Assembly: GCF_020497125.1 (NCBI RefSeq)
Contig: NC_059076.1
Span: 8,051,951-8,115,950, forward strand
Origin: Mauremys mutica
Taxonomy: Eukaryota; Chordata; Testudines; Geoemydidae
Direction of reading: 5' to 3'
DNA length: 64,000 nucleotides
The translations under genes and the position numbers were made by a program. The notes below the pieces were generated by a model. That model ran no database searches and was not told the origin of the DNA. It saw only the letters and a program-made list of their open reading frames with translations. Position 1 is the first letter of the stretch. Every line of letters starts with the position of its first letter. Shown piece by piece: positions 56,130 to 64,000 of this stretch.

Positions 56130-56592
56130 ACGCTTCTCTACACTGTGTGTTAGTCCACACTAGAGGGGTAAATTCTTCAGGTGTAAATAGCTCAGTTGTT
56201 TGAGCATTAGCTTGCTGAACCCAGGGTTGTGAGTTCTAATCCTTGAGGGGGCTGCTTAGGGATCTGGGGCAAGAAAATCAGTCCTTGGTCCTGCTGGTGA
56301 AGACAGGTGGCTGGATTCAATGACCTTTCAGGGTCCCTTCCAGTTTTGTGAGAGAGGTATGTCTGTCTGTCTATCTATCTATCTATATTCTAGTGCTCAT
56401 TAGCATGTTACTAACTGCCCCCCTGTGCACATTAATGCAATACTGTTTGAAATGGGCTACATTCATGTACTCTAGGGAACTGTTAGTGAACACCAGGAGG
56501 GGACCCATGGGCCAGTCAGTGTGCAACACCCTGTGTGCATTAGAATTTCCACCCCTTTAGTGTGGACTAATGCGCAAAGTGCAGACAAGTCC
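56130..56592. mobile_element. TIR element with about 50-bp arms, interrupted by a SINE
   Basis: The left arm (to about 56176) includes TTAGTCCACACTAGAGGGGT. The right arm's reverse complement includes TTAGTCCACACTAAAGGGGT, and both run outward to TCTCTACACTG / TGTCTGCACTT. TAA precedes the left end; TAG follows the right end. The turtle SINE at 56184-56386 sits between arm and body. Confidence 0.75.
56184..56386 (+). mobile_element. Cryptodiran turtle tRNA-derived SINE (CryI type), nested
   Basis: A-box TAGCTCAGTTGTTTGAG (56188-56204), B-box GTTCTAATCC (56233-56242), then GAGGGGGCTGCTTAGGGATC, CCTTGGTCCTGCTGGTGAAG, ATTCAATGACCTTTCAGGGT and CCCTTCCAG. It ends in a (TCTG)n(TCTA)n tail typical of this family. 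It has the same structure as the minus-strand copy at 15366-15550. Confidence 0.92.
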
Positions 56593-56595
56593 TAG

Positions 56596-57530
56596 GACTC
56601 ATTGTGTGTCAGTGGAATTTAGGCTCCGAAGTCAATACAGTGCTTGTGAAAAATGTTATCTAAGGCTTTCGGAGTGCAAGTCCCACTGAAAGCCCCTGGG
56701 ATTTGTGCCTCAAAGTCCCTTAAGCACTTGACAATCTACCCCCAAATGATTGTGAGCTTATTTCCTTGACTGAAACCAGACTGGCCTCTCTGTGACCAAA
56801 GATCATTCTTCACCATAGCTGCCCATCGTCTTTCATTCAGAAAGTTGAAGCTGCCCAACCGTTCATGTGTGAGCATTAGCCAGGGGACGAGACGCTACTT
56901 TTCCCTAAAGTAATGTCAACATTTTAATTATGGAGATTTAGGAAAAGAGAAGCATTTTTCCAGTTAATACGGAATGTATTATCGCTCCTTAGACAGGCTG
57001 GGAAATCAGTTCTTATGTTTTTGCAAAATAAATTGGCAGGCAAATGGATCTAACATTGAGCTGCACACAGGGAAATACTGAGGGGAAATTGAGCTGCACA
57101 GAGGGAAATACATGAGCTTGCTGCTGGCCACACTGATGTGAAAAAGAGCCCACTGAGCTTCTGCAGGGCTTTCACAACTCGCCTGCCGCAAAGGCTAATC
57201 TGGTGCCTAAATCTGCTATTAAAATGTGCAGTTGAGATTGTTGGAGCTGTGAGGCAAGGCCCGGGTCTGTAGAAATCCCCATGTGTGGAAAAAATCTCTG
57301 GTTTCTGATGAGTTGGGAATTTAACAGATTTTTCTCTTGATTTTTTTATTTTTTATTAACCTTTACAGTTTGACTGGTTCCCAAGTACCAGGTAGTGTGA
57401 TAGAATGAAAGAGGAGAGTCCAGAGAAGAGGTGACTCCACCAACCTCCTTCATTAATCACATGTGTAGGATACAATAAAGTGAGATGCAGACTTTATGAA
57501 ATCTAAAAGGATCATCACGAAAAACAACTA
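56596..57530. other. No gene seen; contains a short tandem duplication
   Basis: A 24-bp unit starting ATTGAGCTGCACA occurs at 57055-57078 and 57088-57111 with one mismatch (33-bp period). Otherwise unique AT-rich sequence. Confidence 0.5.
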
Positions 57531-57628
57531 GGGCCAGATTTTCAAAAGCACTCAGCACCCAGAGGTTTCTGTTTTGCCTATGAGCTGTTTGGAATATCTG
57601 ACCTTTAGGGTGAGCACTTTTGAAAATA
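57531..57628. mobile_element. Foldback element (GGGCCAGATTTTCAAAAGC type)
   Basis: GGGCCAGATTTTCAAAAGCA at the left pairs with GTGAGCACTTTTGAAAATA at the right. A related fragment lies at 29525-29618. Confidence 0.6.
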
Positions 57629-59718
57629 CAACCGAATTAGCATACCAGTGAGATCCAGCCTGTGGGTTTATTCATAGTGCTCACAGATGTATGTTTGGAA
57701 CTTCCTGATGTTTTGTGTTAAAAGAATGTTACACACTAAATAATGATGTAAGCTTGAAAACAATGCAAACATAATGCTTAGCTCCAGAGATTCTTTGGTT
57801 ATTAGGATAATTAAGGCACTTGTTAATGTCCTTCAATTTAGGATAAAAAATGGTGTTTGCTGTGTAGTGCTGTTGGCTAAAACGGTTTGGATTCTTGTAG
57901 GGTAGCTTAATTATTTATCCATCAAATTTAACCCTGCATCTGTAAAATCATTTCACTTTAATCATCTCTCTCATGTTTCTGAATGGCACTCTTATGGCGA
58001 TAGCTAGTCTTAACATAGAAGAATAGGACCACATAGAATAATAATATAACCCCATTTCCCATTCACCAACACAGCTTACAGAAATTTTTAGATCTGTCTT
58101 GTTCCTATCTCAGGCTTCTTCAAAGCAAAACTACAGAAGTAAGTAAATACTTTCTTTAAAAATATTTCTAAAGACAGCAAGTTATGGAGCAAAGCCAGAT
58201 TTTACAAGAATATGGCAGCCTGGTGTGGGAGCCTGTGAACTGCTGGTGAAAAGAAACCCAAAGTGTCTTCATCACCATGCTATAGTACAGTAAATGGAAG
58301 GGACCCAGCAGCCCCTGCTGGAGTGGCAGTGGGTCTCTGCCTGCCCTACGCAGATCAGCGTGGAGGGCAGCATAGGGGTGAACATGCAGCTAGTTGGCAA
58401 GGTCCCACTGGATGTGTATTTCCCTGCATAAGTGGTGCGTTGGTGTTATTCCAGTCCATAGGCTCTGAGTAGCAGCTGTTTGGTCCTAGCACACTGGTTT
58501 CTGGGTAGAGGTTGGATTTTGTGCCTCTCTGCTGGCACTTCACTCATTACGGATAGTGTCATTCTCTTTTTAACGATTTAGAAGTTTTAGATAAATGTTC
58601 AATGAGCAATTTTCATTGCGCTTCTGGTTTCTCTTCCAAGCTCTCTCTTTTCATCCATTTGATTGCAGAGAATTCATGAGTAATATTACAAATGTATTTC
58701 AAAGCAGCAAACTGCCATTGACTTCCAGCGGAATGTAAGCTGTATTGTGGAAGGCTAAATTACATCATGAGTTTTGAAAACAGAGCAGATATCTACTCAA
58801 ACAGGAGCTGATGCTCGGCTCTAATAAATCCTCAAAGCTGGCTCCGTTTTTTGTTACGCTGGATGGCATGTTCACGTATCATTTTTCTCTTCATAGGACC
58901 AAAGTGAACGTTTTTAAGTGCATGTCGAGTTTGATTCAGGTAGACGAGTGTCCAGAACAAGGCTCTCCTATAACACAGTGTAGGAAGGTTGGCTTGTAGT
59001 TTCCATGCAAAGCTTTGAGTTAATAAGCTATAAATGTCTCGTGGGCTCCAATCCTTTAGTGCAACACTCCCCAATTAAAGTTTTACAAACCTTACGACCT
59101 AAAAATCTATCTTTGCGGTCTATTATCTTCCTGTCTAGAATTCTGCTTAAAAATTAGACAGTCAAATGTGAAGATTTGTAGCTCACTTTTATGCAGCAGA
59201 CCCTGGAATTTTTAGAATAATTATTTTGCTAAACATGCACACAAATCCCTTTTAAACAGCTTGGGTAAAATCCTCCCCCCACTGACATTAATGTGAAGAC
59301 TTCAACTGACATCAGCAAGGCCAGAATTTCACCCCTTGCATGTAATATAATCTTTAGATGGTCATGCTTCTTCCATAGCTCTTTAAGGCCCTGCTCCACC
59401 ACACTGTGTTAAACCATTTTCTGCCATGTGGATGTATTACCAAGAAGCCAGCTCATTACAGAATCCACTCATATTCTGGTCAGATTTCCCTTAAATTTCT
59501 AGATATTCCTTTTAAATCCACAAACTGGCTCAAAGTTAGGGTTGAGGGAACAAGTTCAGATAAAATCAGAACTGCCCTGAACTGTTAAAATGTTTCTGAA
59601 GAGCCAGAGGCTGTGCTAAACTATTAAAACAAAATTCCTTTCCTTGGCCACTCTGCACTATCCATATCTAGTCAGGACCAGAAGCTAAGTGCTAAGATAG
59701 TGTCAGGGAAGTTGTTTC
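57629..59718. other. No gene seen; one weak exon-like segment
   Basis: 58897-58939 is bounded by an acceptor (TTTTTCTCTTCATAG) and a CAGGTAGAC donor; see findings. 58565-58800 is a repeat-free AT-rich stretch. Confidence 0.4.
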
Positions 59719-59766
59719 CATGATATTCCTCCCAATCCTGCACATGATATTCCTCCCAATCCTGCA
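59719..59766. repeat. Perfect 24-bp tandem duplication
   Basis: CATGATATTCCTCCCAATCC plus TGCA occurs twice head to tail (59719-59742 and 59743-59766). The shared CCAATCCTGCA is also the left terminus of the foldback element starting at 59757. Confidence 0.95.
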
Positions 59767-59865
59767 AATACACGCAACCTTCCACAAGTCATCACACTAA
59801 AGTCAATGGGCTACTCGCGTGCATGAAGTTTCTCCTTTGTGTAAGTGTTTGCAGGGTTGGGGCCA
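59757..59865. mobile_element. Foldback MITE-like element (CCAATCCTGCAAA ends)
   Basis: The left end CCCAATCCTGCAAATACACG pairs with the right end GTAAGTGTTTGCAGGGTTGG. The core is TAAAGTCAATGGGCTACTCG. It is related to the element at 18644-18749. Confidence 0.6.
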
Positions 59866-61415
59866 CAGACCTTTCACGGTCCCTTTCTCAACACTAGGGC
59901 TCTTCCTTCAGCCCCACCCACATGTCTTTGGTTTGTATGCAAAGCCTCGTCCCCTCTCCAAGCAGCGCTCATCCAAGAGTGGAGCAGGCGTTGGCGCAAG
60001 CTGCTCTCGCTCTGCAGGATCCAGCTGAACTGTGCGGCAGAGCAGGATTCCCCGCTCGGGGTTGCCTCAAGAACTGTGGGGAACAGCAGAAAAAGCACAT
60101 GCTTCCTGCTGCCATATGCTGCGTTGAATCCTTGCCCCCTGAATCTCTGGTGACTGCAGTCCTGGCTCACCAACCAGTATGGAGCACTGTTCGTCGTCGA
60201 GGATGACTGGCCGTATAGTCATGGAGGAATTGCCTCCCAGTTTGTAGAGCAGTTTGGTACATTCTTCAAAGCAGCTACAAGAAGCTGTTCTAGTTGCAGA
60301 GGAGAGAGAAGATGCTTAAAAGTTCTGTTAGGAGGGCCAGCACAGCATCCATCCTGTTTCACTGGAGAGCTCGCCACCTCTCTCCCCTTCAGCACTTTCT
60401 GCTTTTCCTGGAGAACCTGAGAGTTGTAAAATCTCAGCAAGCTATTGACTGTCTCATTGACTATTGGAATGAAATAGCTCCCGGAGAACAAAAAATGGTC
60501 CTATCATAGAGCTACATCTTCTCTGGAGAGAGAAGCAGATGGGGACTTTGAAACTGATGCTTGGCTGTAGCCAGTGCCATTATTCACTAGCTTTCATGAG
60601 CAATACAAAAATCCATTCTACAAAAACAGAGAGTCTCTGTCTTCTGACCTTGGTGTAAAAAAGAAAGGAGGAAAATGACTTGCAGCAGAAGGCATAATAT
60701 TTAATTAGGAAGTTAAACTTCACTCTCAGACAACTATGTCCAGATGTCTCACATGAGAACTTTTCCGGGGCCTGAGTACCATTAGCTGAGCTGCATGTAG
60801 CTAAGAAGCTTCCTGGGAAACTAGGTAGGTCGTTAACAGGTGTGGGGAAGAGAGCAGGAGCTGTAAGTATTCTATTGATCCCTCTAGACCTGCAGATGGA
60901 TAGACTCTTTCCCTTTGATTTCTTTTCTAGGACTGTAAGTCCTCAGGGGGACCTTTTGACGAGAACATTTTTCAGTAATCGGTACAGTTACATTTTAGCC
61001 CTAGTTATGTTTGCTGACCTTGTCCAGTGTTGGTGGCTGTTCGTGTCAGATTCCACCTGCAGCGGGATCTCTCCCCTGTCAATTGACTGAGCTGTAAGAA
61101 TGGTTTGGAGATCTTTTAGCTGATGCGTTAGCCGTGAACAGCTTAGCTGAGGGAATTTTTCATGTACAGCAAAGTTGTCAGCAAAATTGCAAGACAAACT
61201 ACCATCAGCTATCTCCCTTATCGACTCTGGGCTGCTTAATTTCAGTTTCACTCTGCTAAGCTAACTGTGTTGTGGACTGCATGTAGTTGTAGTATATAAT
61301 TCTGTAACCACATTGTCCAATATTATTGTTATTGTGTTAGCTGATTCTGAAATGTCATTATTTACCAGTAGTATTATAGCGAGTGCAAATGCATAGACAG
61401 GAACGGTGATGCTAC
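59866..61415. other. No gene seen
   Basis: Frames on both strands at 59845-60509 overlap. The plus frame at 60294-60509 and the minus frame at 60219-60491 are moderately protein-like in composition but match nothing I know. Confidence 0.4.
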
Positions 61416-61575
61416 TTCTCTGCCACAGTCTCCCTCTCTGGCCTTGGGCAAGTCACTTTGTCTCTCTGTACGATAGTTCACCATCTGTAAAAATGGGGAT
61501 AATAGCACTGTCCCAGTGCACAGGGGTGTTGTGTGGGTAAATGCCATATATCTATATCATGAGACGCTTGGATAA
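61416..61575 (+). mobile_element. MIR SINE
   Basis: It has TGCTACTTCTCTGCCACAGT, GGCCTTGGGCAAGTCACTTT, CACCATCTGTAAAAATGGGG and ATAATAGCACTG in MIR order, ending near GAGACGCTTGGAT. Confidence 0.82.
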
Positions 61576-62640
61576 AACAGTGATGGAGCTGGAAAAGTAC
61601 CATAGATAGGTTCCAGGTAGCACCTCTTCCAGTTGGGGATGGATTTCAGCTTCCACTTTACAGTAACGTTTTTCATTGCTTATAATATACTTAAATTCCC
61701 AATGTATTTTTTTTATGGGGGATCTCTGCCTAGAAGGGAATATGAAGAGAAAAGATGAGAACAAAATTCAAATGCTATGGTGATAAGCCCCATAGAAATG
61801 CCCCTAACTAAATATTTATTGATATTGGCAAAACTGTCAAAAATGATTAATGATTCTGGGTACCTCGGTTCATGGGCAACTTGAGGTACTTGAAAGGAGC
61901 CTGATTTCAGAGAGTGGTGGCATCCGCCTGCCAAAAAGCAGCTCTCTTTGAGATGTGTCCAGCTGGGCACCTAAGAATGAAGGCATTCAACAAAGTAACT
62001 TGCCCATTTCTTTTAGAAGACAAACAGCGTATGGTAATAAAACACAACCATCTTGATCACTTTTAGCTGATGACTGTATTTGAACCAAAGTGCTATAATA
62101 TTTTGTAATGACAATAATTATATAAGCCATTGAGTTATTTGACCATTAAGAGGGTTAGCCTCAATGCAAAACATATGGAAATATTACACTGTATTTTATG
62201 GGTCAGATTAATAAGAAATGCTTACACACACAGTAAGCACTCTTTTATAGATTACTCAAACACAAGCTTGATGATGCATTGTACACAAGTTTTAGAAAAC
62301 TGGAGACCTAAGCAAAGATTTACTGTATCAGCATATGAGTGAGGGGAGCTGAGCAGAGTGCAAATAAAGTAGAAAGATGGAATTGAAAAGGCAGTTTGGG
62401 CAAATATCTGATCATGTCCATATGGTGAACGAAGTATGGTTGGTGAAGTGACGGGGCCATTATCTCCTCAGTCCACTAGGACAAGTTAATGACAACCAGG
62501 AAAATCGTTTGAAAGGTCAGATGCAATCTCACTGGATAGTGCTTGAGTCACTAATGGCAAATACCTGCACTTCAAACTTCAGAGCTAAATTCCTCCTGTC
62601 TGCAGAAACTTTAGTCTAATGGCGAGAAATGTCCTCAGCC
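61576..62640. other. No gene seen
   Basis: AT-rich unique sequence with short unrecognised frames. Confidence 0.45.
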
Positions 62641-62736
62641 AGGCTCCAATTCAGCAAAGCATTTAAGGGCACGCTTACGCACGTCCCTAGGCAGGAAAGC
62701 AGGTAAGCACATACTTAACTTTTAAGAATGACCCTG
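62641..62736. mobile_element. Foldback-group element (ATTCAGCAAAGCATTTAAG type)
   Basis: The left half AATTCAGCAAAGCATTTAAG is shared with 18644-18749. The right half ATACTTAACTTTTAAGAATG is degraded. It abuts the long element at 62737. Confidence 0.55.
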
Positions 62737-63258
62737 TTCCAGTGGCTAGGGCACTCACCCGAGAGGCATGAAATGCCTGTTCAACTCCCTTCTCCTCATC
62801 AGATGGGGGAGGGAGGTTTAACCTGGATCTCCCACATCCTGGGTGAGATCCCTAACTGCTGGGTTAAAGGTTATAAGGTAGGCAGCCTCCTCCTCTCACT
62901 CACCTCCCTTGGCTGTTTATGTGGAATTAGATGTGCCCCATCCCAGTCTTGCAAGAAATGGCATAAGCACGTGGCTCCTGGAGAGAAGTTCCCAGCTGCG
63001 GATTGCAAGCTGAGATAGGCACCTCCCTCCGGCCTGGACGTAGGTGCCTAATTTCCAGAGCGGGGCGGGGCTTAGCACACACCTCTCGCGCGGGCATCTG
63101 CTGTTGTCTACTTTCCGTGACACTCCACCTTGCATACTGACTTGTCTGGATTCCTTTCGCGGCACCTGTCTCTCCCCATGCATTGTATAGGGAGCTAGGT
63201 GCCAAGCCCCTGGCTCTGAGCACGGCAATGCCTGAATCCCTTTGTGGATCTGGGCTCT
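62737..63258 (+). mobile_element. Long non-coding element with tRNA-like inverted head, copy 2
   Basis: It begins CCAGTGGCTAGGGCACTCAC with a B-box-like CTGTTCAACTCC (62778-62789). The inverted segment GAGATCCCTAACTGCTGGGT (62845-62864) follows. The body shares GCTGAGATAGGCACCTCCCT, GCACCTGTCTCTCCCCATGC and TTTGTGGATCTGGGC with 2995-3518. About 520 bp, non-coding. Confidence 0.65.
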
Positions 63259-64000
63259 TCCCCTGTGGACAACTTAGCTGCAGCTGCAGTTACTGTTCAC
63301 CAGTTCACACCTAAAGCTTTTCAGAGCCTCATGATGTTCCAAACTGCTAGAGCTTTGAATAGAGCCTCAAATTCAAATAAAAAAAGTTTCAATGTGCTGG
63401 CTTTAAACGTTCCTAACTGTAAAGTACTGAATCATTATAGCTCAAATATGGCTTGGGTTTTTTTTTATGAGTCTGAATAAGATCTATGAAAGAAAACCAA
63501 AGCTGAGAAACAGTGGTTTGGTAGTTGTAAAGGTCTGATGTTTTAAATTCAGCAAATGTATCCTTTGCTGAGACATCCTTAACAAATGAATCCTAAGAGT
63601 GTTTCACAACACTGGGCAGAGGAATTGTCAGCCTCCTATATTAACACATGAAACGCTCCAAAGTTTTAAACTACTGAATTAATTTCCTTCAAGGTTGTTT
63701 GATTTTCTAAAGTCTCATGACCTCCACTGAACAAGCTTGGCTTGTGGCTTCTACCTCTGTTTTTGACCTATACGTGGGGCAGACCATATGCAAAAACTGT
63801 TTTCTTTTCCTAAGTGTGTAACTCAAACACATGTGAACTGACTGCCTCCCAATAATTATTAATGCATTACAGTTCCTATGAAAGGTAGCACTCTCTTCCC
63901 CCTAGTCGTCTGGTTTCTTAGAGTGACGTTGATTGATTCCTTTTGCGCTGGATGTAACTCTCACGTAGTTGTTGGTGGATAGCCTTGTTTAAACAGGTGT
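63259..64000. other. No gene seen
   Basis: AT-rich unique sequence to the window end. One 78-codon frame (63244-63480) is unrecognised. Confidence 0.45.

Noticed and set aside
59845..60509. Cluster of frames, considered as host exon or LINE fragment
   Set aside because: Frames compete on both strands, none has splice borders, and none resembles a known LINE or host protein.

Overview
The window looks like vertebrate nuclear DNA from a cryptodiran (hidden-necked) turtle. The two most diagnostic elements are tRNA-derived SINEs with the turtle (tortoise Pol III / CryI-type) architecture, on the minus strand at 15366-15550 and the plus strand at 56184-56386. CR1 LINE 3' ends, old MIR SINEs, L2-like LINE remnants and many short terminal-inverted-repeat DNA transposons of kinds I associate with turtle genomes support this. 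Species cannot be told from the sequence, and all family names come from memory and pattern recognition, not from a database search.

I find no host protein-coding gene I can support. The longest open frames (up to about 200 codons) either lie in GC-rich or simple-sequence repeats, where stop codons are rare, or match nothing I recognise. The only recognisable coding matter is transposon-derived and broken: CR1 ORF2 C-termini (19324-19770 plus; 41396-41590 minus), two L2-like ORF2 pieces (6397-6642 and about 21270-21473, plus) and a hAT transposase C-terminal remnant (10688-10914). The window is best read as intergenic or deep intronic DNA. A few segments with good-looking splice borders are listed as weak candidates only.

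Layout. 0-11.5 kb: short foldback elements, a long element with a tRNA-like inverted head (2995-3518), a TA-flanked MITE (4125-4242), a GC-rich turtle repeat (4289-4564), an L2 remnant, a CR1 tail (8690-8935), a 703-bp TIR element (9683-10385) and a degenerate hAT (10450-11527). 13-24 kb: CR1 minus, SINE minus, an LTR-like element, a hAT MITE (17084-17300), CR1 plus, an L2 piece and a Tigger-like MITE (23200-23387). 24.8-25.2 kb: a (TG)68 microsatellite flanked by (AG)n and abutting a MIR. 27-36 kb: a hAT MITE with a perfect 8-bp target duplication (27171-27464), a second inverted copy of the GC-rich repeat, a CR1 tail and a Harbinger-like MITE with TTA duplications (35765-36041). 37-50 kb: two-copy unnamed repeats, MIRs, CR1 minus and CpG-rich MITEs with strong palindromes. 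53-57 kb: nested insertions. 59-63 kb: further foldback elements, a MIR, and a second copy of the long element seen at 3 kb.

Nothing here amounts to a new gene system. The most useful leads are structural: a two-copy repeat whose second half is inverted between copies, the tRNA-like foldback shared by two long elements, the datable nested insertions, and the long palindromes in CpG-rich MITEs.
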